A program made the translations under genes and the position numbers. From the NCBI GenBank assembly GCA_024401695.1, contig JAKSKN010000001.1, forward strand, positions 372,001 to 436,000: DNA of 64,000 bases. The letters are read 5' to 3'. The DNA is from Bacteroidales bacterium. Lineage in GTDB: Bacteria; Bacteroidota; Bacteroidia; Bacteroidales; UBA932. Shown one piece after another: positions 8,411 through 16,465 of this stretch (positions are counted from its first letter, which is position 1; every line of letters starts with the position of its first letter). Under the pieces are notes generated by a model that saw only the letters and a list, made by a program, of their open reading frames with translations, did no database searches and had not been told where the DNA came from.

Positions 8411-9963
8411 AGCTTGCCGTATTTTTTCCTCATCAATTCCATTTCCCGAAGGCTCTCCCCCCACCCGACAGGCATCACACCCTTCCACCTCTCACTTACA
8501 TACTGGCGTACGAACTCGTCAGCCTTCTCCGGGCAGCCGAGAGCCTCAGAGAGCGCCTTCGCAACTTTTGCCATACAGAATGAACCCTGGCACGTCCCCA
8601 TCCCGACCCTGGTCCTGCGACGCAGGTCAATAAGGTTATGCACGTCAAGGCACTTGACGGCATACTCGATCTCGGCGCGCGTCACGTGTTCGCATCCGCA
8701 GAGCACCTCGGACTTGTCGGAGAAATTCATCTGCGCCACGCGCGCACCGTGACGGTTCTCAGCGGCCTTGCGGCCGAGGGAATCGCTGTCCGGCTCCCTC
8801 GAGTGCTCCTCGGAGCCCGGCAGCGGCAGTTTGGCGGTAAGGCACTTGCGCCTGACGTTCAGTTTGCTGCACACGAGGTCGGTCGCCTGCTCAGCCATCA
8901 GACGGTAGCAGGTCAGCTTGCCGCCGGTAATCGTGATGAATCCCTGGAGGCCATCGCGCTGCGAATGGTCAAGAAGCACAATCCCGCGCGACACGGAACG
9001 GCCGGTCGGGTCGTTGGATGCAGAGACCAGAGGCCGTACACCGGCATACGCACGGAGCACACGGGTGTGCAGAAGCACAGGGGCCAGTTTCGAACCTTCG
9101 CGCAGAAGGGTTTCCACCTCAGCAGCCGTCACCCGCAGGTCGTCGCATTCCTCGAACGGGACCTTGCTGCCGGTAGTGCCAAGCAGGCTCACGGGGCCGC
9201 CCGGAACCAGAATATCGGCATCCGACGGCTTGCGGCAGCGGTTGATCACCATATGGTTGACACGGTGCCCGAAAATGACCAGCGAGCCCTTGGTCGGGGA
9301 CATTTCCAGGTCAACGCCGGCAAGCTGTGCGATCCGCTGGCTCCATACACCCGCCGCGTTCACCGTCACAGCCGCCCGTGCTTCGAATTCCCCGCCGCTT
9401 CTGGTATCAAGGAGACGCACTCCCACTACGCTGCCGTTTTCGGTCAGCACAGCCGTGACTTCGTGGTATGTGAGTACTTCTGCACCGTGCAGGGTGGCAT
9501 CAAGCATATTTGCGGAAGTAAGTCGGAACGGGTCGATCGAAGCGTCCGGCACCCTCACTGCACCCAGCAGAGATGGGTTGACGGCAGGCTCCAGTTCAAG
9601 GGTTTCCCCGGGATCGAGGCGCTCTGCCTTTATGCCCGCCCCCTGGCAGCTGCGTACAAATGCATCCTGGAATTCCAGGCCATCCTCAGGCAGCGAGACG
9701 AACAGGCCGCCGGTCTGCTCGACGCAGTTTGACGCAATGCGGCAGATGATGCGGCTTTCAGCCATACACTCTTCCGCCGATTCCCTGTCGGTCACGGCAT
9801 AGCGCGCGCCCGAATGCAGCAGGCCGTGGTTGCGCCCGGTCGCACCGTTCGTGAGGTCAAAACGCTCGACAAGAAGGGTCTTCAGGCCACGCAGGGCGCA
9901 GTCCCTGGCCGTGCCGACTCCCGTAATGCCGCCTCCGATTATTATGACGTCATATTCTTTCAT
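8407..9963 (-). CDS. glpA: Anaerobic glycerol-3-phosphate dehydrogenase subunit A
   Basis: 518 aa. It oxidises glycerol-3-phosphate to dihydroxyacetone phosphate with FAD. The FAD-binding DAO domain begins with DVIIIGGGITGVGTARDCALRG and continues through GRNHGLLHSGARY. The C-terminal BFD-like [2Fe-2S] domain carries Cys422, Cys424, Cys458 and Cys463 (CGC and CQGSFC), as in anaerobic GlpA and unlike aerobic GlpD. It overlaps the sigma-factor stop and the glpB start by 4 nt each. No glpF, glpK or glpR is in the window. Confidence 0.94.
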   Translation of the reverse strand: MKEYDVIIIGGGITGVGTARDCALRGLKTLLVERFDLTNGATGRNHGLLHSGARYAVTDRESAEECMAESRIICRIASNCVEQTGGLFVSLPEDGLEFQDAFVRSCQGAGIKAERLDPGETLELEPAVNPSLLGAVRVPDASIDPFRLTSANMLDATLHGAEVLTYHEVTAVLTENGSVVGVRLLDTRSGGEFEARAAVTVNAAGVWSQRIAQLAGVDLEMSPTKGSLVIFGHRVNHMVINRCRKPSDADILVPGGPVSLLGTTGSKVPFEECDDLRVTAAEVETLLREGSKLAPVLLHTRVLRAYAGVRPLVSASNDPTGRSVSRGIVLLDHSQRDGLQGFITITGGKLTCYRLMAEQATDLVCSKLNVRRKCLTAKLPLPGSEEHSREPDSDSLGRKAAENRHGARVAQMNFSDKSEVLCGCEHVTRAEIEYAVKCLDVHNLIDLRRRTRVGMGTCQGSFCMAKVAKALSEALGCPEKADEFVRQYVSERWKGVMPVGWGESLREMELMRKKYGKL

Positions 9964-10550
9964 TTGCTCTCATTCTTCATCTTGTCGATAAGGGCCTTGG
10001 CACGACGGATGCGCGTGCGCACCGTGTTGAGTTCCATTCCTTCCTTATCGGCTATCTCCTTGTACTGCATACCTTCAAGCAGACGGTCCCGGGCAATCTC
10101 GCGATACAGTTCAGGCAGACCCTCGATATATCCGCGGGTCTCTTCCTGCGTCTCGGTATTTATTATGCTCTCAAGCGGCGTGTACTCATCGTCTCCTATA
10201 TTCTCAATGATCGATGCCTGGGTCTTGTCATCGTCAAGATAGACATAACTTTTCTGCACACGGGTCTCCTGCTCTATCGTATCAAGGGCCGTATTGTGGG
10301 CTATGACCCTGAGCCACGTTGCAAACTGACTCTTGACGGGGTCGTATGACTGAATCTGTCTGAACGCTTTCTCGAAGCTGCGGGAACAGATGTCTTCGAC
10401 ATAAAAGTCGTCAGTGAGTTTCATTGTGGTTTTAAGGTACGTGCGGAGCCCGGCGATATGGGTATCCCACAGCTGGGTAAAAGCGGTACCGTCGCCGATG
10501 ATGGCGCGTCTTACGAGCTCATCAATGGGCTTCAAGCCAAGTTTTGCCAT
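9960..10550 (-). CDS. ECF-type RNA polymerase sigma factor
   Basis: 196 aa. A sigma-70 region 2 is seen at about residues 25-95 (SFEKAFRQIQSYDPVKSQFATWLRVIAHN). A region 4 helix-turn-helix is at about 140-190 (LPELYREIARDRLLEGMQYKEIADKEGMELNTV). There is no region 1 or 3, as expected for ECF or small group-3/4 factors. No anti-sigma gene is adjacent. It starts 29 nt inside the 3' end of polA and its stop overlaps glpA, so it is embedded in one transcript between DNA polymerase I and glycerol metabolism. Its regulon cannot be read from the sequence. Confidence 0.9.
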   Translation of the reverse strand: MAKLGLKPIDELVRRAIIGDGTAFTQLWDTHIAGLRTYLKTTMKLTDDFYVEDICSRSFEKAFRQIQSYDPVKSQFATWLRVIAHNTALDTIEQETRVQKSYVYLDDDKTQASIIENIGDDEYTPLESIINTETQEETRGYIEGLPELYREIARDRLLEGMQYKEIADKEGMELNTVRTRIRRAKALIDKMKNESK

Positions 10551-13143
10551 AACTGCATTCGACTGTCAGCGGGACAGAGAGTTTTATCACGCTCTCCATC
10601 TGTTCAACTAGTATGTTCTTTACTTCTTCAATCTCCTCCACCGGGACCTCCAGCACGAGTTCATCGTGGATCTGGAGCACCATACGCGCACCCAGGCCGG
10701 CTTCGCGCAATTTCCGGTCAACACCCGCCATCGCGAGCTTGATGATATCGGCGCTGGTGCCCTGTATCGGGGCATTCACGGCATTGCGTTCTGCCAGGGC
10801 GCGGACATTGGCATTATGGCTGTTTACATCCGGGACATAACGGCGCCTGCCGAAAAGCGTCTCGACGTAGCCGTTCTCACGGGCTCCCGCCAATGTCCTG
10901 TCAATGAAGCCACGGATGCTCGGGAAGGATTCGAAGTAATCGTCGATGATTTTCTTCGCCTCGGCACGGGAGCACTTGAGCCGCTGGCTCAGGCCGAAAG
11001 CGGATATGCCGTACATAATGCCGAAGTTGGCCGTCTTCGCCACGCGGCGCTGGTCGGCCGTGACATCCTCCACCCTGCAGTGGAAGATTTTCGCCGCAGT
11101 GGCGGCGTGGACGTCTATGCCCTCACGGAATGCGGCACACATATGCTCGTCACCGCAGAGGTGCGCCATTATCCGGAGTTCTATCTGCGAATAATCCGCC
11201 GACATAATGACTTTCCCGTCGTCTTCGGCCACGAATGCCTTCCGGATTTCGCGGCCCTGTTCCGTGCGGACAGGGATATTCTGAAGGTTGGGGTTCGAAC
11301 TGCTCAGGCGTCCGGTTGACGTGAGTGCCTGGTTGAAGGTGGTATGCACGCGGCCGTCCCGACGGCTGACGTAGCTTGGGAATGGCTCGATGTATGTGGA
11401 GAGCAGTTTCCGCAGGCCGCGATAGTCGAGTATCGCGTCGATTATCGGACTTCTGTCGGAGAGCTCCTGCAGGGTCTGCTCGTCGGTCGGCCAGCTGCCG
11501 GTCTTCGGTCTCTTCGCCTTCGGGTCAAGCTTGAGCTTTTCAAAGATGACTTCGCCTATCTGCTTGGGGCTGGACACATTCAGGTCAGGCACGCCGGCAA
11601 TCTCGCGGACTTCACGTTCGCGCTCCAGCATCTGCACCCGCAGACCGTCGGCAAAATCCTTGAGCGAAGCGAGGTCAATCTTGACGCCGGCCTGTTCCAT
11701 ACGGGCAAGCACGCCTATCAGCGGTTCCTCGATCCTGTCATACAGTCCCTGCATACCCTCCGTCTCAGCCATTTCCTTCTTCAGACAGCCGGCAATGAAC
11801 ATCATTGCAGCAGTCTCCTTCGTATGGTCTGCAGCATCATCCTCATCGACTTCGTCGAAGAGGGAACCTGTCTCCTTCGGCTCCGAAGTCTCCAGGTCAA
11901 CACCAAGATATGACTTGGCAAGGACCTCAAGCTTATGGCTGCGCTCCGGATTGAGGAGATAGTGCATAAGTTCGATATCCTCAAGACGTCCCCGGACTTC
12001 AATGCCCATTTCGTGCAGACGGTTCATCTGTTCCTTCAATCCGGCGCCGATCTTGGTCACATCCGGATTTTCGAGCAGCTGCCTGAATGCAGCAGGGGCG
12101 TCGGATGCCACGCCTTCACTGACGGCGGCATACAATTCATCCCCGACCAGGTTGATGGCAAGCGCCCCGCCCCGGATGGCGGCATCCGCACAATCCCGGG
12201 TCCCGATACGCGGAGGCAGGCTGAAAGTCCTGTCACATCGGTCCGGCCCCACCTGCACGGACGTCCGCGCGGCAGGAGAAATCCTGTCGAGCAGGCGGAG
12301 CAGCGATGGCATTTCGTATTGCGTGAACAGGTCTTTCACCTCAGGGGTGTTGACATTGTCCAGTTCAAGATCCCTGTCAGTGACATCAAGGTCTATGTCA
12401 GTCTTTATGGTCACAAGCTCCTTCGACAGAGCGATATGGCCGCGTGCCGCCTCGAACTTCTGCCTGTTGCCCGGGGTAAGTTCTTCCAGATGCTCGTATA
12501 TCGATTCAAGGGTGCCGTACTTGCGGAGGAGTTTTGACGCGCCTACAGGGCCGACTCCCTGTACACCCGGCACATTGTCTGCGGTGTCGCCGCAGATGGC
12601 AAGGATGTCAATTACCTGGGCCGTGGAGTCGATACCCCATTTCTCACATATCTCCGCCTCGCCCAGAAGTTCATTCTCGCCGCCTGCCTTGCCCGGGCGG
12701 AACTGGAACACGTGAGGCTCTACCAGCTGGCCATAGTCCTTGTCCGGTGTGACCATATACACGTCGAAACCGTCACGGACAAAGCGCTTTGCAGCAGAGC
12801 CGATCACGTCGTCCGCCTCAAAGCCCCTGATCATCAGGACCGGTATCCCCATCGCCTTCACGATGGCTGTAAGCGGTTCGAGAGCATCAATCACCAGCTG
12901 CGGTGTCTCTGCCCTGTTGGCCTTGTACTCCGGGAACATCTCATTCCTGAACGTGCCTCCCGGCGGGTCGAAGCTGACTGCGAGATGGGTCGGCTTCTCC
13001 TTGTCGATAAGTTCAAGAAGATATTTCGAGAATCCGAAAAGTATGGATGTATCCACTCCCTTGCCATTGACCATAGGACGTCCAAGGAATGCATAATACA
13101 TCTTGAACACGAGAGCGTGACCGTCTATCAGAAAAAGTTTCAT
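10522..13143 (-). CDS. polA: DNA polymerase I
   Basis: 873 aa from ATG 13143 (MKLFLIDGH); four upstream in-frame codons are ignored because homologues begin at the KLFLIDG motif. The 5'-3' exonuclease domain covers about residues 1-290. The central 3'-5' exonuclease region has lost its acidic residues: the position of the Exo I DxE motif reads GGALAINLVG, so proofreading is predicted absent. The polymerase domain is intact: motif A MSADYSQIELRIMAHL, motif B RRVAKTANFGIMYG, motif C QIHDELVLEVP. It is the first gene of the run to rsmG. GAAACTTTTT repeats surround its start (13130-13191). Confidence 0.96.
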   Translation of the reverse strand: MKLFLIDGHALVFKMYYAFLGRPMVNGKGVDTSILFGFSKYLLELIDKEKPTHLAVSFDPPGGTFRNEMFPEYKANRAETPQLVIDALEPLTAIVKAMGIPVLMIRGFEADDVIGSAAKRFVRDGFDVYMVTPDKDYGQLVEPHVFQFRPGKAGGENELLGEAEICEKWGIDSTAQVIDILAICGDTADNVPGVQGVGPVGASKLLRKYGTLESIYEHLEELTPGNRQKFEAARGHIALSKELVTIKTDIDLDVTDRDLELDNVNTPEVKDLFTQYEMPSLLRLLDRISPAARTSVQVGPDRCDRTFSLPPRIGTRDCADAAIRGGALAINLVGDELYAAVSEGVASDAPAAFRQLLENPDVTKIGAGLKEQMNRLHEMGIEVRGRLEDIELMHYLLNPERSHKLEVLAKSYLGVDLETSEPKETGSLFDEVDEDDAADHTKETAAMMFIAGCLKKEMAETEGMQGLYDRIEEPLIGVLARMEQAGVKIDLASLKDFADGLRVQMLEREREVREIAGVPDLNVSSPKQIGEVIFEKLKLDPKAKRPKTGSWPTDEQTLQELSDRSPIIDAILDYRGLRKLLSTYIEPFPSYVSRRDGRVHTTFNQALTSTGRLSSSNPNLQNIPVRTEQGREIRKAFVAEDDGKVIMSADYSQIELRIMAHLCGDEHMCAAFREGIDVHAATAAKIFHCRVEDVTADQRRVAKTANFGIMYGISAFGLSQRLKCSRAEAKKIIDDYFESFPSIRGFIDRTLAGARENGYVETLFGRRRYVPDVNSHNANVRALAERNAVNAPIQGTSADIIKLAMAGVDRKLREAGLGARMVLQIHDELVLEVPVEEIEEVKNILVEQMESVIKLSVPLTVECSYGKTWLEAH

Positions 13144-13191
13144 AATCGTGAACAAATATGAAACTTTTTCAGAAAGAATCCAAAAAGTTTC
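13130..13191. repeat. Three alternating copies of GAAACTTTTT around the polA start
   Basis: GAAACTTTTT at 13160-13169 (plus) is inverted at 13182-13191, a perfect 10-bp arm with a 12-nt spacer. It is inverted again in the first codons of polA (the minus-strand ATGAAACTTTTTC begins at 13143). Any two neighbours can form a hairpin, so the sequence could be an operator or an mRNA switch. No regulator is known from the sequence. Confidence 0.5.
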
Positions 13192-13215
13192 AAAAAGAAA
13201 AACTAAGGAATGATG

Positions 13216-13355
13216 AAAAAATAAGTTGGTAAAGATTTATGAGGGATTGTTTATGTATTTTGGATATGGAATGAAGGAGCGTAGCCGTGCTACGTGACTG
13301 AATGACATGTTCAAAAGACAAAACAAGAACCATAAAGATTACCAAGTTATTTTTT
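13216..13355. mobile_element. 140-bp palindromic MITE-like element
   Basis: A long imperfect palindrome. The outer left arm begins with AAAAAATAAGTTGGTAA (13216-13232), and the right arm ends in its near-complement TTACCAAGTTATTTTTT (13339-13355). The symmetry runs inward, with mismatches, to a perfect core CGTAGC-CGT-GCTACG at 13280-13294. The element is AT-rich against its surroundings and has no ORF. GAATGA flanks it in direct orientation (13208-13213 and 13358-13363), each 2 nt outside, a possible target duplication. It lies between the divergent polA and tadA, so it is unlikely to be a terminator. The best guess is a non-autonomous miniature transposable element. Confidence 0.6.
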
Positions 13356-13364
13356 AAGAATGAC

Positions 13365-13372
13365 TAAATTTG
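13365..13372 (+). promoter_or_regulatory. -7 promoter element for tadA
   Basis: TAAATTTG lies 7 nt before the tadA ATG at 13380. Its -33 region falls inside the palindromic element at 13216-13355, so that insertion may have changed tadA expression. Confidence 0.55.
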
Positions 13373-13379
13373 TGACGAT

Positions 13380-13817
13380 ATGGAAGAATCCGAAGAAAGA
13401 TATATGCGCGAAGCGCTGCGCGAAGCCGGGATGGCGGCCAGCGAAGACGAAATACCCATCGGCGCCGTTGTCGTCTGCCGGGGACGGGTGATAGCGCGTG
13501 GCCACAATATGACAGAGCGCCTGCACGACCCCACCGCTCACGCAGAGATGATCGCACTCACTGCAGCCACCGAAGCTCTCGGCGGGAAATACCTCACGGA
13601 CTGCACCCTGTTCGTGACAGTCGAGCCCTGCCCGATGTGCGCCGCCGCGCTCAACTGGGCACAGGTAAGCCGCATCGTCTACGGCACTCCTGATCCAAAG
13701 CGCGGTTATTCCCTCTTCTCCCCTTCCCTTCTGCATCCAAAGACAGAAGTCACTTCAGGCATCCTTGCCGACGAGTGCTCAAAACTGGTTACAGATTATT
13801 TTAAAACTAAACGGTAA
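13380..13817 (+). CDS. tadA: tRNA-specific adenosine deaminase
   Basis: 145 aa. It converts adenosine-34 to inosine in tRNA-Arg(ACG). The zinc deaminase motifs are complete: His54-Ala-Glu56 (HAE) and Pro-Cys84-Pro-Met-Cys87. The conserved PIGAVVV stretch and a C-terminal ECSKLVTDYF follow. A tRNA gene begins 24 nt downstream on the same strand but has its own promoter-like box. Confidence 0.94.
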   Translation: MEESEERYMREALREAGMAASEDEIPIGAVVVCRGRVIARGHNMTERLHDPTAHAEMIALTAATEALGGKYLTDCTLFVTVEPCPMCAAALNWAQVSRIVYGTPDPKRGYSLFSPSLLHPKTEVTSGILADECSKLVTDYFKTKR

Positions 13818-13823
13818 TTTTAT

Positions 13824-13831
13824 TACCTTTG
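13824..13831 (+). promoter_or_regulatory. -7 promoter element for tRNA-Gln
   Basis: TACCTTTG fits TAnnTTTG and ends 10 nt before the mature tRNA 5' end at 13842. Confidence 0.55.
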
Positions 13832-13841
13832 CACCCGGAAT

Positions 13842-13912
13842 TGAGGTATGGTGTAATGGTAGCACTACAGATTTTGGTTCTGTCTGCCCAAGTTCGAATC
13901 TTGGTACCTCAA
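13842..13912 (+). tRNA. tRNA-Gln (anticodon TTG)
   Basis: A 71-nt cloverleaf. The acceptor stem TGAGGTA pairs with TACCTCA, discriminator A. The D-arm is GTGT-AATGGTA-GCAC. The anticodon arm is ACAGA-TTTTGGT-TCTGT, so the anticodon is TTG. The T-arm is CCAAG-TTCGAAT-CTTGG. CCA is not encoded (the next bases are ACA), as is usual in Bacteroidota. It is followed by a terminator at 13923. Confidence 0.97.
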
Positions 13913-13922
13913 CAACGACAAT

Positions 13923-13956
13923 AATCCCCTACAGATGCCTCTGCGGGGGATTTTCT
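13923..13956 (+). terminator. Rho-independent terminator after tRNA-Gln
   Basis: AATCCCC pairs with GGGGATT around an inner CAGA/TCTG stem, followed by TTTTCTT. It ends the tRNA transcript. Confidence 0.8.
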
Positions 13957-14009
13957 TGTTTATTATTCTTCTGCCCGACATTCGGATATGTACGGAAGGA
14001 CTAATCTGT

Positions 14010-14219
14010 TTACTGGTCTCCCGGACGGTATTCCAGGATGTCGCCAGGCTGGCAGTCAAGTGCATCGCACAGGGCACTCAGGGTGGAGAACTTCACGCCC
14101 TTAGCCTTACCCGTCTTGAGAATAGAGAGGTTTGCAGCTGAGATGCCCACCTTTTGAGCAAGCTCCCCGGAGGACATCTTCCTCCGGGCGAGCATCACAT
14201 CTACATTCACCACTATCAT
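14010..14219 (-). CDS. Small Cro/XRE-type helix-turn-helix regulator
   Basis: 69 aa from ATG 14219, which overlaps the flotillin stop as TGATG. A GTG one codon earlier is the alternative. The protein is nearly all HTH: MLARRKMSSGELAQKVGIS, then AANLSILKTGKAKGVKF and LCDALDCQPGDILEY. This matches YozG-like XRE regulators, in which the C-terminal CQPGDILEY is characteristic. It is the third gene of the NfeD-flotillin operon. Its target is unknown; autoregulation of this operon is possible. Confidence 0.85.
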   Translation of the reverse strand: MIVVNVDVMLARRKMSSGELAQKVGISAANLSILKTGKAKGVKFSTLSALCDALDCQPGDILEYRPGDQ

Positions 14220-15649
14220 CACTTGGTCTCCTTGGCTTTCTTATCCTCTTTCACATCGGCCGCGGCTTCCGGCTGAGGCTGGTTGTCAGCACCCTTGAGA
14301 TAATTTGGAAGGTTCATACCGGCCATCTTGAAGAGATCCTCAAGCGGAGGTACGGCGCCCATAAGACCTGAGACGAAGTTTGCAGTGGCAGTCTTGCCAT
14401 TCTCCTTGTTTCCACCGTCCCAGACGGTAACCTTGTCGATATTGATGCCCTTGACGGCCTCGACCTGAGTCTTGACGAGTTCCGGAAGCTTGTCGGTGAT
14501 GAGCATCGTGATAGCCTGCTGTGCGTCTCCACCTGCGGCAGCGACGAGCTGGCCGAAACCTTCCGCCTGCTTGGCGAGGATTTCGAGGGTACCGCGGGCC
14601 TGGGCATCCATCCTGGCAAAGATGGCATCAGCCTCACCCTTTGCCTTGCGGCGGATCTGCTCAGCCTCGGCTTCAGCCTCGATGATGGCCTTCTCCTTCT
14701 CAATCTGGGCGGCAACGACGACATTTGCCTGCTGGGTGGCTTTTTCTCTCTCGGCACGTGCAAGTTCGGCGTCGCGCTCGCTCTTGTATGCCTCTTCAAG
14801 GGCCTTTGCTGACTGGACCTTCTCGGCAGCTACAGCGAGTCTCTCCGCCTCGGCCTGCTTCTCACGGCGGAGCGCGTCGGACTGGGCGATTGCGATCTTG
14901 GATGCATTCTCACCCTCGACCGCCTTTGCATTTGCGTCTGCGGTGTTGATACGGGTATCCCTTGAAGTCTCGGCGATTCTGATGTCCTTGTCCCTGTCGG
15001 CTTCTGCCTTACCGATCTCACCGTAACGGTTCTGCTCGGCGACGCTCTTCTTAGCATCGTTGATCGCCTTGGCGGCAGCCTCCTTACCGAGAGCCTCGAT
15101 ATAGCCGGACTCGTCGCGGATATCGGTGACGTTGACGTTGATGAGCTTCAGACCGATCTTGCGGAGCTCGGCTTCGACGTTGGTGGACACGTTTGCCAGG
15201 AACTTGTCGCGGTCGGAGTTGATCTCCTCGATGTCCATCGTCGCGATGACGAGACGGAGCTGGCCGAAGAGGATATCGGTGGCTATGCCGCGGATGTCAT
15301 CGATGCTCAGGCCGAGAAGGCGCTCTGCAGCGTTTGTCATATTCTCAGGCTCCGTGCTGATACCTACTGTGAAACGGCAGGGAACGTCAACGCGGATGTT
15401 CTGCTTGGAAAGTGCATTGGTAAGGTTGCACTCGATCGAGATCGGGGTGAGGTCCAGGAACTGATAGCTCTGGAATACAGGCCAGATGAATGCGGCACCG
15501 CCGTGGATGCATCGGGCAGAAGCGTTCTGACCGGTCTTACCGTAGATTACGAGAATCTTGTCGGACGGGCACCTCTTGTAGCGCGCAAGGATTGCGGCGA
15601 ACGTCACGAAGAGGACGAAAACGATGATGAGGATCAGGTAGATTTCCAT
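14219..15649 (-). CDS. Flotillin-like SPFH/band 7 membrane protein
   Basis: 476 aa. An N-terminal membrane helix (about residues 3-22) is followed by an SPFH domain (about 25-200) with PCRFTVGISTEP and LINVNVTDIRDESGYIEALG. A long Ala/Glu/Lys coiled coil with repeated EAE/AEA motifs covers about 205-380. The C-terminus carries an oligomerisation-like segment and a charged tail. This is the FloT/YuaG architecture of bacterial flotillins, which form oligomers in membrane microdomains. The upstream partner gene encodes an NfeD/YuaF-like protein, the usual pairing. It overlaps the HTH gene by 1 nt. Confidence 0.92.
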   Translation of the reverse strand: MEIYLILIIVFVLFVTFAAILARYKRCPSDKILVIYGKTGQNASARCIHGGAAFIWPVFQSYQFLDLTPISIECNLTNALSKQNIRVDVPCRFTVGISTEPENMTNAAERLLGLSIDDIRGIATDILFGQLRLVIATMDIEEINSDRDKFLANVSTNVEAELRKIGLKLINVNVTDIRDESGYIEALGKEAAAKAINDAKKSVAEQNRYGEIGKAEADRDKDIRIAETSRDTRINTADANAKAVEGENASKIAIAQSDALRREKQAEAERLAVAAEKVQSAKALEEAYKSERDAELARAEREKATQQANVVVAAQIEKEKAIIEAEAEAEQIRRKAKGEADAIFARMDAQARGTLEILAKQAEGFGQLVAAAGGDAQQAITMLITDKLPELVKTQVEAVKGINIDKVTVWDGGNKENGKTATANFVSGLMGAVPPLEDLFKMAGMNLPNYLKGADNQPQPEAAADVKEDKKAKETK

Positions 15650-15661
15650 ATTAATAAAGTA

Positions 15662-16288
15662 TTAGATGATTATTGAATTATTTTCTTCCACAAGAAGCGT
15701 ATCGGATGATATGACGTCGATGACGTGAATCTTGGTGCCGGTCTTGAGAGTCGGGCCGTCTGTGATGGCTTCATACTCGCGGACCGCATCATTGATGCTG
15801 ATCTGGACCTTGCCCTCGCCGGAACGCTCGCCCGGAATGGTAAGATAGACGGTGCCCTGACAATCAACCGCAGACTTGTAAATGTTGATGTTGCCTGACT
15901 GCTGCATTCCGCCTATCCACTTGAAGAGCAGCATCACGAGCGCAACCAGGGCTACGCCCACGACAAGCGCAATTACCAGAAGAAGTGTCGTGGACTTCAC
16001 CTGGCTCTGGAGGAGGATCGCCGTCCAGCCGAAACCGAGGCAGAAATTCACAAGGTTGCGGAATGAGAGAAGACCTATTCCGGAGCTGTGCCCGGCAGAA
16101 GTATCGACATCTGCACCACCTGCATCGACACTTGTGTCAACGTCGGTGTTGATGTCAAAATCGGCACTGTCAGCGTCTGCCCCGAGGAAGGTCATAATGG
16201 TTTGAATAACGAAAATCAGCGAAGCCGAGAGCGTCACGGCCCACAGGACTTTCATCGCTACAGATAATGAATTCCACAAGTCAATCAT
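15662..16288 (-). CDS. NfeD/YuaF-like membrane protein
   Basis: 208 aa. Membrane helices lie at about residues 12-35, 75-92 and 99-122. An Asp/Ala-rich periplasmic loop (DADSADFDINTDVDTSVD) lies between the first two. The C-terminal soluble domain, about 130-208, resembles the NfeD OB-fold (GTVYLTIPGERSGEGKVQI, GTKIHVIDV). NfeD-like proteins accompany flotillin/SPFH proteins. The gene is 12 nt upstream of the flotillin gene and leads the operon from the promoter at 16312-16341. Confidence 0.82.
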   Translation of the reverse strand: MIDLWNSLSVAMKVLWAVTLSASLIFVIQTIMTFLGADADSADFDINTDVDTSVDAGGADVDTSAGHSSGIGLLSFRNLVNFCLGFGWTAILLQSQVKSTTLLLVIALVVGVALVALVMLLFKWIGGMQQSGNINIYKSAVDCQGTVYLTIPGERSGEGKVQISINDAVREYEAITDGPTLKTGTKIHVIDVISSDTLLVEENNSIII

Positions 16289-16311
16289 ATTGGACAGTTT
16301 TAAATTCTTTA

Positions 16312-16341
16312 CAAATATAGTAATTTTTTATTGCCGCACAA
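16312..16341 (-). promoter_or_regulatory. Promoter of the NfeD-flotillin-HTH operon
   Basis: The minus strand carries TTG (16339-16341), a 19-nt spacer and TATATTTG (16312-16319). This is the best full -33/-7 match in the window. The ATG lies 23 nt downstream. Confidence 0.75.
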
Positions 16342-16375
16342 TAATTTTTTCAAAAACACACATTAGGCCAGAGAC

Positions 16376-16455
16376 GGCTGAAAGGAAATCCTCCCATCAG
16401 ACCATTTAGGCTGTGCCTGTTCACTTAGGTCTGATGGGGGGATTTCCTTTCAGCC
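16376..16455. repeat. Long hairpin (28-bp stem) downstream of infB
   Basis: Arms 16376-16403 and 16428-16455 are complementary over 28 bp with a single G-U pair. The 24-nt loop contains a small AGGC-TGT-GCCT hairpin. It starts 10 nt past the infB stop on the minus strand, so it may act as a terminator or 3' stabiliser, but no U-tract follows directly. The stem is about twice as long as the other terminators here, so a mobile or repetitive origin is possible. Confidence 0.75.
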
Positions 16456-16465
16456 AAGACCGCCC

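Noticed and set aside
7865-8488. Frameshift as an explanation for short GlpB
   Set aside because: The frame is open throughout and neighbouring frames do not encode the missing GlpB parts.
13765-14004. Plus-strand ORF crossing tRNA-Gln
   Set aside because: It reads through the tRNA and gives the well-known spurious CNGSTTDFGSV-type peptide; not a gene.
16376-16455. CRISPR or attenuator reading of the long hairpin
   Set aside because: Only two inverted arms, no direct repeats or spacers, and it lies after a stop codon with no downstream gene in the same direction.
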